DNA from: Puffinus mauretanicus
Lineage: Eukaryota; Chordata; Aves; Procellariiformes; Procellariidae
Direction: 5' to 3'
Length of the DNA: 64,000 bases
Assembly: GCA_023333565.1 (NCBI GenBank)
Contig: JAJKFH010003354.1
Coordinates: 930,001 to 994,000 of the forward strand
The notes beneath the pieces were generated by a model that was given only the letters and a program-made list of their open reading frames with translations, was not told where the DNA came from and ran no database searches. Positions 26,007-39,537 of this stretch are shown one piece after another. Position 1 is the first letter of the stretch; every line of letters starts with the position of its first letter. Position numbers and translations under genes: made by a program.

Positions 26007-29000
26007 GTGAGTTCAGCATTTCCCCGAAAGCTGATCACGTGAGCATCCTTCCTTGGCGTGTTAACACAACACAGCTTGCTGGGTACAGATGATCTAAGGC
26101 CAACTCTTTTTTTTTTTTTACTGAAGTTTCGGACTCCTCACTGAGCCAAGATCACGTGAAAAATAAGATTTTCATGTGAAAATACTTTCGTAACATGTTT
26201 TTATGCCAGAGAGGTGAAAATATTCTATAAACCTCACAAAGGATCGCTCAATCCATTGCTTGGCAGTGTCTGGCAACTGCACAACAGCACCCAGCCACGA
26301 TTCAGCATTGAAAGAGAGGATTGACTGCATCTAAAGTGAAACCTAGTTTCGGCTACCCCATCCATGTTTTGTACGTGCATTTGAGCTGGTATTCTTTGTG
26401 CACAAGGCTATGATCCCACTTCTACGGAAGATGGCACCAGAAACCGTTCCTGTTTGTCATGGCAGCATCATTTCATTGCAGGCCAGGAGGTGGTTGTGTA
26501 TCTAATGACTGCACTGCTTGCTGCAGAACGTTTTGGGTTTCCCATTAGGTCGTGTCTGGCTATAACTCTCCTTTTTAGAGATATTAAAAGATTAGCCAGT
26601 AGCTGAAGACCCATTAAAATAGCATTTAGAGAAAGCTGAAATTGTTAAAAGGAATACAATTGAGTATCTAGTCTAGGTTGGCTGCATTTTAAAAATGGAC
26701 ATTCTTCCGATGCTCCAATTATGCTTTGTGGAAGAGTATTCAGGGGAATATGCACATCAAATCGTTCGTGTTCTTCCATGAAAAACTGATTTTACCTATG
26801 TAAGTTGAAGCTTTGAAGCAGTTGCTAGAGAGACAAGCTACTTCACCTTCCTCGCAAGCACAATTTGTAAGGAAACACCAGACTTGGTGAATCCTGGGTG
26901 GGAAATTGCTATAGCAACTTGTTGAACTTGACTGCTCATCAGAATGCCTGAAGTCCTCATGTCGTAGGTGCATGGCATACACTTCACATGGTTTTGTTGT
27001 GAGAGATCAGCTTAGCCGTGACCCAGGTGGTGTTGCTAATGGAGGAAGAGGATGCTCTTGTGTCCTGGGAGGATCTGATGTGAGGAGGAGGAATTAAAGC
27101 GGTGTTGGCAAACCAAGCCCTCTGCTGGGGATGAACTTGCACGGTTCAGCCGGCGGCAGAATCCAGCACAGTGCAGCGTGTGCTGCTGTCCCTACCCTTA
27201 AGTGCCACCTGCAGATCGTGGGGATGGCCGGACAAAAGAAAATCACTCCAGTGTAACTGTGGTGCTGGTTTTTGTCCTCTGGCAGTCTGGGTTTTGCTTT
27301 GGAAGCCATGCATGGATAGGCTCCCTGTTCTGCAGCATGCTCTCACAGACCGTCACGGTGGGGTTTCTGCACTATTTCCAAACAATTTCATAGGAGGGCT
27401 TTCTGTGAGAGGTTTCCTAATGAGTGCTGCTGTATTTTTGTCATTGTTATTGCTCGTAAATGTAGAAAAACCAACTTTGCTGTTTGCTGCGCTTGCAATG
27501 TATTAATATCAGCAAGCCTGCAAAAATCTTCTCCATTTTTCCTTGTGATGTCAGTGATAGGTGTGAGGTAACTTGAAGGTATCAGGTGTGTATTCTGTAC
27601 GGAGCACCTTCCACAGTAACTGGTGAAACCTGGCCTTAGAAAGTGCATTGCTTGACAGTCACCTTATTTCAGACTTGCCTTGCCTTGCCGCAGGCTGCCT
27701 TGAAGCTGCAGGGAGGACCCTGGGGGGACTGCATTCGCTCTGCCCCTTCCCTCAGAAGTCATCAACACTAGAGTGCCTACATCTCCTCCGCTTCCAGGGC
27801 TTTGCCTCCTTGTCTGAAGTCAGGAGATGGCCTGTTTCTGAACATGAAATGAAAATGAAATAGTATTCCCCGGTGCCTCTCGGCACAGCTGTGTTGTTTG
27901 GAGTGTCACCCCTTTAAACCAGAGCACTCCTGCGCTGGCAGAGGAAATGGGTCAGATAATTCAAGGAGCAGCTAAAGTGGAAGAGACCCAGAATAGCTAC
28001 CAATAAATTCATGAAGACCTCGTGGTTAAATTCCCCCTCCTTCCCTAATGAAGTATCAAGTCCTTAGTGCTATGGTTGGGCTTCCTGCACATGTTCAACT
28101 AGTTCCTGCTGAACCAATGCCGCTTTTGGGGGTTTGAAAGAAGGAGGAAATTAATGAGGTCTCTTAAAGAAAAGAAAAAAAAAAAAAATGCCTGCAGTGT
28201 GTCCTGTGAGCCATGGTGGCCTTCCAGGGCTCTGCTTGCTCAGCCTACATGAGACTTTAGTTGTCTAATGGCCACAAAGAGGTACTTGATCTAAGCCTGC
28301 TCTGTGGAGAGACTTGTCCCAAGAGCAGGAGGTTTCACAAACTGAAGTCAACTTCTTGCTGACGGTGTCTGAACCCAATCCCTAGGAGACTTAACTGGGC
28401 AAGCCACTAACACGGCAGCAAATATAGAGCATTCTCACTGTTTTTTGTGGTCCTGGTTTGGAGTAGGATCCTTCTTCCAGTTGCTGTTGTGCTTCAGCCT
28501 AGAAGCAGCTGGTGGCACCTGGCTCAGTGTGCCAGCCATGGCAAACTTGGTCAAGGTACCATGCGCGCCTTAAAGTGCTTCATCACTGTCCTCAGCCAAT
28601 ATTGGAAGGGGCAACAGCTTCAATATAGCAGAAAGAGATTTCAGGGTAAAAGCACCTAATTTCTTAGGCCTTTCCTCCTGCTCGGCAGGGTTTATGCTGA
28701 ATGGGCGACCGGGGTAGTCATAGCATAGTGTCTGTACGTCCCGGACATGTTGATGCAGGAGGGAAGAACTGACACAACTTCGAGTCTCCTTAAATTCTCT
28801 TGAGCGAGATCTGAAAGCACGTTCTGAAAGCATGCCCGTTGGTAGATTTGCAGAGGTGGTAACGTCGGGCAGTGGCGATGATCTGCCTGGACCTACTGTG
28901 CAGCTCTTCTGGGGCTGTATCTTCGCTGGCGATGGAGTTAGAGCCCGGTTTTCTGTGGCTACAGCCCAGAGCCAGAGTAACTGTTTGCACAGGGAGAGCA

Positions 29001-31003
29001 CTTGGAGATCTCTCCCCCTACCCATTTTGATGAATCTTTTAGAAAGTTAAGGGCTCTGAGGTCCCTGCCCTTCGTCAGATCTGGTTGAATTTAGCAGCTC
29101 CGTGGGGCTCGGCGATGGCTGGGCTCAGGAATAGTCACACAGCCTTGTTCCTGTAAGAGGCGGGCTGAGATGGTTAACTGCTCACGTGGTGGATCCTAGG
29201 GAGCGTTGGGCTTCCCTTCTGACAGCTCCACTTTCTCCATGCTAGAGGGGACTGGTGATGCTCATCCACAGGCAGGATTCCTCTGCCACCAGGAAAGAGA
29301 CACTCCCTTTAATTAGGGAGGAAAGGGGGATCCTGATAAAAGATGTGTAGAACATTCCCAAACAAAACCCAACAGAAAACCCCACATAACGAATGCTGGT
29401 CTGCCTGTATCAGCGGCTCTCCAGTGGCTAAAGCAAAACCTGGCTTTAAACTGGGGGTTTAATCTCTGCTCTGTGTGGGTGCGCATGGTCCTTCTGAAGC
29501 CCCCAAGGAGAAATAATGACATAGGGCTTGTTTCTGAACACCCCCACCACTGAAGTGTGGTACTTGTCATCTTAGGGATGTGGGAAGAGGGTTTCGTGTA
29601 TCCACAATTACTCATCGGCACCAGAAGTATGTTTCTTGTTGTGGATTATTTAGTGACAGATGCCAACTAGCACCAAGGTGTTAATGTGAGCTCTTCACAT
29701 TCTGCAAATTGTTTTGAGTTGGAGGAGGGACTTGTTGATTGCTCTTTCTATTAACACAATCATACAATCATAGAATGGTTTGGGTTTGAGGGGACCTTAA
29801 AGATTGTCTAGTTCCAACCCCCCTGCCATGGGCAGGGACACTTTCCACTAGACCAGGTTGCTCAAAGCCCCATCCAACCTGACCTTGAACGCTTCCAGGG
29901 ATGGGGCATCCACAACTTCTCTGGGCAACCTGTTCGTGCCTCACCACCCTCATAGTGAAGAGTTTCTTCCTTATATCTAGTCTAAATCTACCCTCTTTCA
30001 GTTTAAAGCCATTACCCCTTGTCCTATCACTACATGCCCTTGTAAAAAGTCCCTCTCCAGCTTTCCTGGAGGCCCCTTTCAAGGGTACTGGAAGGCTACC
30101 TTATAGCCTTCTCTTCTCCAGGCTGAACAACCCCAACTCTCTCAGCCTGTCTTCATAGGAGAGGTGCTCCAGCCCTCTGACCGTCTTCGTGGCCTTCCTC
30201 TGGACTTGCTCCAACAGGTCCATGTCCTTCTTATGTTGGGAGCCCCAGCGCTGGACACAGTACTGCGGGTGAAGTCTCACCAGAGCGGAGTAGAGGGGCA
30301 GAATCCCCTCCCTGGACCTGCTGGCCACGCTTCTTGTGATGCAGCCCAGGATACCCTTGGCCTTCTGGGCTGCAAGTGCACATTGCCAGGTCATGTTGAG
30401 CTTCTCATCAACCAACACCGCCAAGTCCTTCTCCTCAGGGCTGCTCTCAGTCCATTCTCCACCCAGCCTGTATTTGTGCTTGGGATTGCCTAATCAATCT
30501 AAAGCGATCATCTAAAGCGCTTTGGAAGGCGCTTTATGCTTGAGATACGTCAATTTAGTCATGGAGCATAAGGCATTTAAAGATGGTAATAGAAGGAGGC
30601 AGAAGTAGGAGAAGAATTCAGTGAGGGGTGAAGCACAGCGCTTTGTTTTTCTTTTTTCCTTTTTTTTTTTAAGCCAGGGCTGAGCCTCAATGGGAAACAA
30701 GACAATTGTGTCCTTCCACTTTGCTTACCCCACAGATATCTGTATCTACGTTGTTGGGATGTCAAGTAGTTTGTGCAGTGAGCTGGGGAGCTGCAGCATA
30801 CCTCCAGCAGCAGCAGAAGCTCTCTTATCAGCCCTGTGTGTGCTTCCCCCGATGCCATTTCCTTTATTTCAACTTGCGTCCAGATTTTCAGTGCGTTTGC
30901 ATTCGAAGCTTTGTGCCGCTGTTCCAGTGCCGGTGCTTGCGGGGTGATCAATCAGACTGACTGTGGGTCTGTGGACATGAACAACTGTGTCTTTCACTTG
31001 CAG
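26007..31003 (+). other. UBE2H: UBE2H intron 5
   Basis: A 5.0-kb intron with a GTGAGT donor and a CTTTCACTTGCAG acceptor. It contains a sizeable antisense CR1 fragment at 29757-30490 and T- or A-runs near 26108, 28171 and 30658. No other gene is recognised. Confidence 0.93.
29757..30490 (-). mobile_element. CR1 LINE with decayed ORF2 C-terminus
   Basis: On the minus strand the segment encodes the C-terminal part of the CR1 reverse transcriptase polyprotein: [40 protein letters not shown] and [20 protein letters not shown] are recognisable. Then come a stop or frameshift near 30083-30120, [20 protein letters not shown], and a further frame break near 29930. It ends in the CR1 3' tail with the imperfect GATTCTA repeat. 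It is a 5'-truncated inactive copy, antisense to UBE2H. About 730 bp remain of an element that is about 4.5 kb when complete. Confidence 0.95.
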
Positions 31004-31132
31004 ATCTCACCAATATATTTGAATCGTTCCTGCCCCAGCTGCTGGCTTATCCTAACCCTATAGATCCTCTAAATGGTGACGCTGCAGCCATGTACCTCCA
31101 CCGACCAGAAGAGTACAAACAGAAAATTAAAG
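31004..31132 (+). CDS. UBE2H: UBE2H coding exon 6 (residues 100-143)
   Basis: A 129-nt exon completing Asp100 and encoding [42 protein letters not shown] and the first base of Glu143. It forms the helices that follow the active site. The [12 protein letters not shown] segment corresponds to the conserved E2 loop and helix in which new substrates and E3 partners are positioned. It is bounded by a CTTGCAG acceptor and a GTAAGG donor. The residues are indistinguishable from the vertebrate consensus I remember. Confidence 0.97.
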
Positions 31133-34100
31133 GTAAGGGCGTAAATAACATATTGCGGAACGAGTGGCGTTACTGTGATTCCACCCTGGGGGGATGAGGA
31201 CTGTCTCTGCTGCGTGTTTGTGTGTCAGTGCCCCATTCCTTCCCGTTACAGGGTCCCCGTCCATTTTAAATGGGGGTAGTGGATGAACTGCTGCTGCGGT
31301 GTATGCAGAATGTGGGGCAGGGTTTTTAAATCAATTAGCAGACCCTAAGCAGGGAAGGCTGTGAGCAAACTGGGTTAGGATTCAACATGATTTTGAGAGA
31401 TCGGAGAAACGATCCACAAGAAAAGGTGTGCGACCGAAGAAGGGATGAGGAAAAGTGCTGAACTGAAATGGGAGCATCCAGTTGCACATTTACTGGGTAG
31501 AAAGTGGCTTGTTAGCAGTTCTGTGGAAAGTGATCTGAGAGCAGCAATCAAGGAATTGGTGATGCTGTTGCAGAAAGCACTTTCGTTCTGTGACAGAGCA
31601 GGGTTTTTCGGTAAATCCTTCCTTGCTACTTCCTAGTTCAGTCAAGGCTTAATAGTGCTGTGCCCGGTTCAGGGACTGACATTTAAGAAAGCTGCAGACC
31701 AATTAGTAAAGTCTGGCAGGGTGTAACAAGGGCATATGGTCTTGAATATGTGTCTTAAGCGGAGAGAGGGAAAGAATTGGAGGAGTTTAATCTGGAGGAC
31801 TGAACAGGCTTCATGTCAAAGGTGCCTTCAAAGAGGAAGGGAATGATTTACCCCGTGATCAGCGTGAGCAGGATGTGGTCGCAGGCGCGTAACTCGGCTG
31901 GGGGAGCCCAGGCTAAACATTAACAGCGACTGGTGAGGGTAGGTGAGCGCTGGCAGAGCCGGTGAGGTGCTGGTGCGTCTGCTCTTGGAAAGGTTGGAGG
32001 ACGTGTTAGACAAGGCTGAGGGATAGAGTCGGTACCTCCTTGGGATCAGTGAAGAGACTCAAATACTTTGGATAAGCCTGGTGTTAGAAGGACTGTCCTA
32101 GCAAGCTAGTACGTGAGACAGAAATTGAATTAGTTTTGCAAACATAAGAAATAAGATAAAAAATAAGAATTGCGCTTTAAATTTGTGCTCTGCCTTCCCT
32201 AAAATCAGCTGCATGCAGGCAGGAGCAGGGCACCATTTCCCGATGTGACAAGCCTATGGCAAAGCCATGGACTTTACCTCTCCCTTGATCCAGTGAACAC
32301 AATCATCATTTAATCCAGCGGTGGGATGTTTACAGCCTTTGGCCCAGATTTGGTCTTCAACGGAGTTTTTTAAGAGACCATGGCTGCCTGATTTTTTTTT
32401 TTTCTTCCTTTTTTGGTTACTGAATAACTATAAGACTTGTTTGTCCATGGGAGCCCTGCCAGAAAGGTTTGCAGGGCCTGTTCAGCAAGGAGAGCCTCCA
32501 TGAGCGGCACGATCTAATCGCCTTCCCGCTGTGAGGTGGTGTAGCAGCTTTCCTAACGGAGCATTGTGAAAGCTCGCTCTTGTTTGGAAAGCGCAGGTAT
32601 CCCAGAAAGACACGGGATTTGGTGGTGGAGTCCTTCCATCAGCTCTGCCACATCGCTCCAGAGTGGTTAAACCTCGAGTCACTTGGTTCTGATGTGAAAT
32701 GACTCTTCATCAGCTGCGATTTTTGTTTGAGGGCAGAACTACAAATGAGGCCAAGCAAAGCCATGATTTAAATACTGAGTTATTCAGCCCACTTTGCTTG
32801 ACCCCTCTGACAGCTGCATGACAGGATCGCAAGAATTACCCTGCAGATCTGGCCTGCTCAGTATCCTGAAGTCCACTGCCTTTTTTTCAAATGGCAAAGC
32901 TTCCAGGCAAAATGGTTTGTCAGATAAAATGTCCGGGGCCAACACGAGGGACTCTTTGGGTGTCCTCTATGCTTTAATGAAACAGGAATAAAAAGAGAGA
33001 CATCCTTGAAAAAAGCAAATAAACTGATGCTAGCCAACAGCAGGTGCTTCAAGGACATCCCTCAGGGAAGCTAAATGGGATAGTCTGCTCCCTTGTTTCC
33101 ATCCTGACAGCCAGGTACAGGCCATGAAGATGATCTGGAAGGAGTTTTAAGTGGTTGCAACATGTCTCGTGTTCCATATACCCAAGAGTCCTGCTTCTGC
33201 TGTCTCTTCCCAGGCTTGCGTGACAAGTATAAGATAGAACTAAACACTGTCATTCCTCATATTGTAGCGTTTTTAAAAATAGCCTTGGACATGTTAAAAT
33301 TGATGCAATGGATTGTAGCAGCTTCTCTGCTCTGGGAAACTCAGTAGTGCAAATACATAATTTATTGCTGCTTTTCTTCATTTTTTAGTTATGAGCGCAT
33401 AAAACTGTTGTTTGACATAGTGGTAGTGAAGAGATGGGCATAGGCTTAGAAATGTGGCCCAGGATTTGTAGTTCCTGTGATTCTTGGTATGAGACCCAAA
33501 CAAGTAAGGATTTATCGTGAAACTTGTAAATGTCCGTTAATATTACCAATATACAGCTGAAGACTGCGGTTCTTAGCGTTAGAGCCTTCATGTAGATGAA
33601 GTAGTTCATGGACACAGAGCCAAGTGCTCCTTTAAGATCTCCCTGATAGCCTTGGTGAGATGGCTTGCCTGATCGTCGGCAGAGCACCAGAGGGTGGGCT
33701 TCAGATACGCAAAAATGGCTCAACGTTTGCTTGTGTGGAGCTGTTGGGAATTGGTGCTTAACTCCTGTGTGTCCTTTTCTTTCTCTTTGGTAGATCTGAT
33801 ACGAAAACTTCTTTTGGGTGGGTGGCGGTGGTGAGTAACAGCAGCTGAAGGGTGCTGAGGGGCAGGTTGAGTGTTTGTTGGGAGCAGAGGACATCTCTGG
33901 GAGCAGTTCTCCCATCCCACGTGTCAGCTCTGAAGTTCCTTAGAGTCCTTTGAAACACCAGTATGGCTCACGGGCAGGTACCAGCCACAGGGCACAACCA
34001 CAGCTTGTTCTTGTTGCTCCAGGGTTTCAGAACAGATGAATCAAAGCTGTGTTTCCCTGGTAGGAATGGGTGCATCAAGGGTTTCCCTTCTCGATGTGAA

Positions 34101-37100
34101 CAGGCTTCTGTGGAAGACAGTTTGTCAGTATTATTTAGATGTTGCCATTTTCTTCCCTTAATAGACTGAAGCTCCCTCGAAGTTTGACCTTTCCCAGATT
34201 AAACCTTCAGAAAAACCCAGCCCAGGGGCTTGGTAGCTTTCCTGGGTAAAAGATGGCATTTTAAGTTTGAAGTGCTTCAAGTTGTGTTTTCACTTGGGCT
34301 CAAGCAGGCCTTTTCCAACAGTAGGAAACAGTGGCTTCCATACCTGAATCTCCAGTGACCCAGAGAGCACTTGAAGTAGTCAGGGAAGAAGCACTGCTGG
34401 CCTCCTGTCCTGCCATGGTCACTGGCATGTGTCTGCTGTGTTTGGGGAGTCCCGAGGCAGCCACAGCGTTTGTTTAGGTGGGTTTGGGGTAAACGTAGAG
34501 GGAATGTATTTCTAAGGTGCCCCATAAGGGGTTGCCTTTATCATCCAAGGACACCCAAAGTCTTACAGCAAAGGAACTTGGGTTCGTTTTGCTGATTGTG
34601 CAAGGAATAACAACTCACCTGGGTAAACACCCCTTTTACAGAGGGAGATTAATTCTTGGAAAGCTATGGGAAGGGAGTAGCTGGTACAAGGATACGTCAT
34701 GTTGGCATCCCATCTTCTTAGCTCTGCTGACTACTGCCAACCCACCTTCCTGTGTAAATTCTCTGAAGGCAGGCTGGTTTTTGGGTCCCTCCTTCAGTTA
34801 GTCCCTCTCATCTTTAAACCATTAGGTCTGTCACACCAATTCTTCTCACTTTGCAGTGTCCATCTCTTTTGGCAGATGGTCCCTGCCCCAGACTCTACAA
34901 CTCCTGTTCGGGACAGGCAGGAGATGTGATCGGGCAGGGCCTAGGCTCCATGGTGACACGGGCAAGCACCTTCCAAAAAGGGGCTTCTCCGTGGCCAGGA
35001 CCCGAGGATGGAGCACAAGGGTGCTTTTCTGTTGATACTACGTGGGCTCCAGCCTGAGGGCAATCCGAGACCTTGAGCGCTCCGTGCTTCCCGGTGTTTA
35101 CATAGCTGCCTTCAATACTTTATCAGTTCTTAACAAGTTCTTGTAAAACAGATTTGAACAGCTGCTTCTGTAGTCCGAGGGAGCAGGTTAATAATGTATA
35201 TTAAACACTCAGACTGAAGCTGCGTGCGTCATTAGATGGAGAAGCTGAAGCTCACTGGGCTTACCTTCCAGCCAGTTCTTACAGCTTTTCCAGGGTGGAA
35301 CAGGTCTGCCAAGGACACCAGCTGCTCCATCCTGGGAACTCCTCCATGAAGTGTTGGCTTCGGGTTGCTCTGTCCTTACTGTACTCCTTAACCCGGAGTA
35401 ACATATTTGGGCTCAGTGTCTTTACATCAGCTCCAGAACTGTGGAAAAAACCATGATGATGATGCAGATCTCTTGCAGAGCATTGTCCCTTCCACTAGGC
35501 TGAAGGATGGAGGTGCAGAGGGAAAGAGGGACAGCTTTAAGAACAGCCAGGCTCCGCAAAGCGCAATCTTTAAAACCTGTTTATAGCACTTGGTTATCTG
35601 GCATTAGATGCATCCTCCTGCAGCTTTGTCAGTGCATCCATCACGATACGGTGTGGAATAAAAAGCAGTGATCTGTGCTCCAGGAGGAGAGGGGCTCCCT
35701 GTGGACCTCGTTCCCTAGGAGGAATTAAAGAACATACGGTTGGGATGGCTGCTGGGCTGGGACTGGGATGTGACATTCACGTTTCCGCGCAGGGGCTCAT
35801 CTTTGAGCGCAAAGGGGTGGTGGTGTTCCCTCTTTCTCCATTTTTTCGATACTGCTGTTTGGAGGAGGCTTTGTCGTATTTTAGTACCTTCGTATCTGGA
35901 AAGATAATGAGTTCTCGACTGTAATTCCCCAATGGCAACGTGAGCACAAGACCCCTCTCCAGCCCAAAGCGCATGACCTGCGGTGTGGAGGATACTGAGG
36001 TTACGTCACTCCTTCACACTATGAAGCTGCTTTCTCAGTGCGAGGTGGCAAAGAGGACGTCAGTAAGAGGAAGACTTGAGGTTGAGGCTGAGCACCCCTT
36101 CTTTAGCCCGGTTTTGTGCCAAGCTTTCACCCCTGCTCCGTTCTGCACACCTGCGTGCCGGTGAGGAATGGGCTTTCTCAGCTCAAGGTAGCCTGGCTGC
36201 TGGGGACACCAGCCCCTCCTCGATCTCTGTGGGAGCCTCCTGCAGCCGCGGGGGAAGGAAAGGGATTGCCAGACTCGGTCTGACTGAGCCGATCCACTTC
36301 GCGTTGCCTTTTTGCTCTGTCCCTCTGCAGGGAGGGGACGGTGGAAGCCACGGTTGGCAGCGGTTACTTTACCTGGGTGCAGGAATCCCAGTAAACCAGT
36401 TTTCCCGCTTGCCGTACAGCTTCCTGCTTGCTCCTGGCTGCAGTTCAAGGTGTTGGTCGGGGTGCCTAGAGCCAGTGTGGCTTGGACCCCGCTGCGAGAC
36501 ACGGTTTCCGTCGGTGACCTGCATTGCAGTAGCCCTCCTCCCCGCGGAGGGCTCCCCGCGGGTCCTTTTCAGCTAATCCTATGGCTGCTGTCTGATGTGA
36601 AGCAGGTTGCAAGAGTTGTGCTATGAAAACAGAGCCTGGGGCCTGTTTATTTCAAGGCTGGGGAAAGGAGCTTTTGCTTTTTATTTAAAAAAAAAAAAAA
36701 AAAGTGCAGCTATTCCTGCAGTAGTCTTCTGTTCTGCTTTCTCTGCCCATCCTTCCTTAAACTCTGCTTATGCTGAGTTTAGTCTGGAAGTTTAGTCTGG
36801 CTCTCAGCTTGGCTTCGGTGATGGTTGTTCTGCGCTATCGGTTTAAACTCGCAGATCTTCATTTCTTAGTCAGGCTATATGGTGACATCTTGATGGCTTT
36901 TTAGGCTTGTTCTCTAGGTCACCACGGTAGCTCCTAATTTGGCAGTAAACCGACTCCTGTCCTGTGAAGTGAGATACGCCATACCGGGGAAGACTTAGGT
37001 TGTTTCCAGCTACAAGCGTGCGCGATGCTGACGTAGGAGCCTTGGGATCATACTTGTTTTCAAGGGTCTTGCACGTCTCTAAGGTCTCCATCAGCTGTTT

Positions 37101-37262
37101 TCACACGTTGTCGGACAATGCTGCCTTTGGTCTGAGAAATCTGGTAACCTGTATGACTTATCAAACATGATGTGACACAACCAGCCGTTAGTCGTAGTTC
37201 ACCCATCCTCTGACTGTTGAATATATGCTGCTTATATGTCTTTTCTTTTCTGTCACATACAG
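31133..37262 (+). other. UBE2H: UBE2H intron 6
   Basis: A 6.1-kb intron, donor GTAAGG and acceptor TGTCACATACAG. There are T/A homopolymers near 32393 and 36686. I recognise no intact repeat family member or other gene. Open frames such as 33385-33915 (minus) and 36076-36576 (plus) have no domain and overlap each other, so they are not called. Confidence 0.92.
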
Positions 37263-37387
37263 AATACATTCAGAAATATGCAACAGAAGAAGCACTAAAA
37301 GAACAGGAAGAAGGCACCGGGGACAGCTCATCTGAGAGCTCCATGTCCGACTTCTCGGAAGATGAGGCTCAGGATATGGAGTTGTAG
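37263..37387 (+). CDS. UBE2H: UBE2H terminal coding exon 7 (residues 143-183)
   Basis: The exon completes Glu143 and encodes [34 protein letters not shown] and AQDMEL, then TAG at 37385-37387. This is the acidic, serine-rich C-terminal tail that makes UBE2H a class III E2. The tail is a known phosphorylation target and promotes interaction with basic substrates. Exons 2-7 total 499 nt; adding the missing 53 nt gives 552 nt, exactly 183 codons plus stop, the usual length. No disruption is seen. Confidence 0.98.
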
Positions 37388-37835
37388 TAGAAGAGGCAAC
37401 CTGCTTTTCAGAGAGACTCTAATTTCCTAACCATGAGAAGCAGACTATAATATTCATATTTAAACAAAGCAATTTTTTTTATTACTAAACAGGTTTTTAT
37501 GAATAATAGCATTGATATATATATATCACCCTTTAGATCTTGATTTTCTTGGTCATTTCTCGAACCCGAGGTGCATAGCATATTCCCACATTCCATTTTG
37601 GTAGCAATATGCAGCCCGAATGCATGCATTCAGATTCCATTTGGCCAAGTCAACTTGTGTGCTACTGAACTGTCAGCTAAAACAGCTGCCCTGGTAGGTA
37701 GGGAGTTAGCAAAAAGATGTTTGCTTTCTTATCGATGTTTCCAAAGACACCACCTTGGATGCTAACGTGGAACAGCGTTTTCTCAAAGTATAATATCTGG
37801 GGGATGATATACTAACCGTGTAGATCAGACAGTGG

Positions 37836-37841
37836 AATAAA
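37836..37841 (+). terminator. UBE2H: Proximal AATAAA poly(A) signal of UBE2H
   Basis: The hexamer lies 449 nt after the UBE2H stop and is followed by GT-containing sequence. It would produce a short 3'UTR. Use is unproven. Confidence 0.35.
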
Positions 37842-39531
37842 AGGTGCTCCTTCAGGTCAACCTTGCTGATCGTATTTTACGTGGAGTCACATTAGAAAAA
37901 AAATAAATAAAATAAAAACAAACGATTCAAATGCATGGAGCTATTCAGAGCATTGAAGCTTAAAAATTTTGACTTGGATTTTAAGTCCGTTTTTATATAT
38001 GGACTCCTGCCTGCCCTTCTGAACTGTAGGGACTGACAACCACTGGTCTATTTGCTTTTGGGACTTTTGAAAGCCTTCATCTGGATGTTATTCACTTTCT
38101 TGGTCTGGATTACGAGCTGTTCCCTTTTCGGGAGGAAAAAAAAAAAAACCACAAACGATGCTCTCTGAACAGTGCTTTGATTTAGCTGGAGCACATGTGA
38201 AGTCAGACTCTTACTTTGTCATAGTTTTGAAACTGCTGCCCTTTAATGGCTTCAAGTTTGCTTTTTTTCTCTTGCTTGAAGTATGGTTAAACACCTCGCA
38301 AACACTCTCCATCTCCTAAGAGGGTCCTCTGACCAGATGGATTAGCCTTGCTGAGAGCTTCAGATCCACGAAGATTGGCCCATTGGCTGTAGTCCACGAA
38401 TCCACCGGCACTGATTTTATTTTCCTTCCCCCCCCCGGCTTCTGCACCAGCTTGGTTAGCCATCTGCTTGTGTGTGTACAACAGGATTAAAATTTCTTAA
38501 AAGTTAACAAAGAATATGATCTAGAAAAATTTGAGATGAATAAAAAAAGCCTAAAAGCACCAATTGAGGAAGCAAGTGAATCTGCTCTGTTTTGTGTTGT
38601 TTTGTTTTTTTTTTTTCTCCAGGATGCCTCTGAATTGAAATGTTTGATTTCTCCTGGTGTCTTTCAGCAAGCTGAGATTTATTTTTGTTTGTTTGTTTTA
38701 ACACTATGAAATCTAATATAGTAAATGTCTACCTGGGATGCCGGTATACTTGAATTTGGATAATTGTGCATTGGAGATTCAAACTAAGATGGATTTTTAA
38801 AGCTGAATGTTACCTGCTGTATTCTTTTGGAGGGGTTTGGACAAGATGTTTTAATTTGTGGTGCAACCTACAGGACAGTGCATGGAAAAAATCAACCCAC
38901 CCTGAGCAACTCTCGAGCAGAGTTTTGAATGTCAGACTGGTACATATGTCATTTTCCCAGAATTGCTTTTTTTTTCTTTAGAAATGCCACCAAGTTTTGA
39001 GTCATTGGGGTTGGAAGGTTACAATCCTATTTCTAATTCATAAAGCACAATCAATTTATTTTTTTCTTTTTTGGGGGAAAAAAAAAAAACCTCTTAAAGT
39101 ACCACTTTGCTTTAGCATGATTTTCCTTAATAAAAATATACAAAGAATTTCCTTTATGTTAATTACGGGCATGAAGCAAAGGTTTTTCCTCTCCTTTTTC
39201 CCTTTTTTTATTTTAAAGCAGTAATGTTAGGGCTGTGGCTAGTGACTGTGCTGAAGTTCTCTATCTAGCATTTGTGGCTTGTCGGAAGGGTAATATTAAC
39301 TATTTAACATGTAATGGTGTACTTAACTCTTATCTAGCACGCTGTTTTTCTCATTACTTTGGGGAGGGAGGGGCCACGTTTTGCTGGCACTGTTTAACTT
39401 GCTTACCTGCTGACCTAGCAGTTTGCTTGTGCTATAACCTTTACTGTAGGTGCTACTTAGGAGTAGAGTAAGTGCTGGGTGGTGATATCAGCTTAAAAGA
39501 TTAAAAAAAAAAAAAAAAAAAAAAAAATCAC

Positions 39532-39537
39532 AATAAA
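39532..39537 (+). terminator. UBE2H: AATAAA poly(A) signal of UBE2H (middle)
   Basis: The hexamer comes directly after a 27-nt genomic A-run and before T-rich sequence. It is a plausible intermediate end of about 2.2 kb. The A-run will also cause internal oligo-dT priming, so cDNA ends here need care. Confidence 0.45.

Noticed and set aside
31740..32060. Possible old CR1-like or other retroelement remnant in UBE2H intron 6
   Set aside because: Vague resemblance in wording only; no diagnostic 3' end or protein match.
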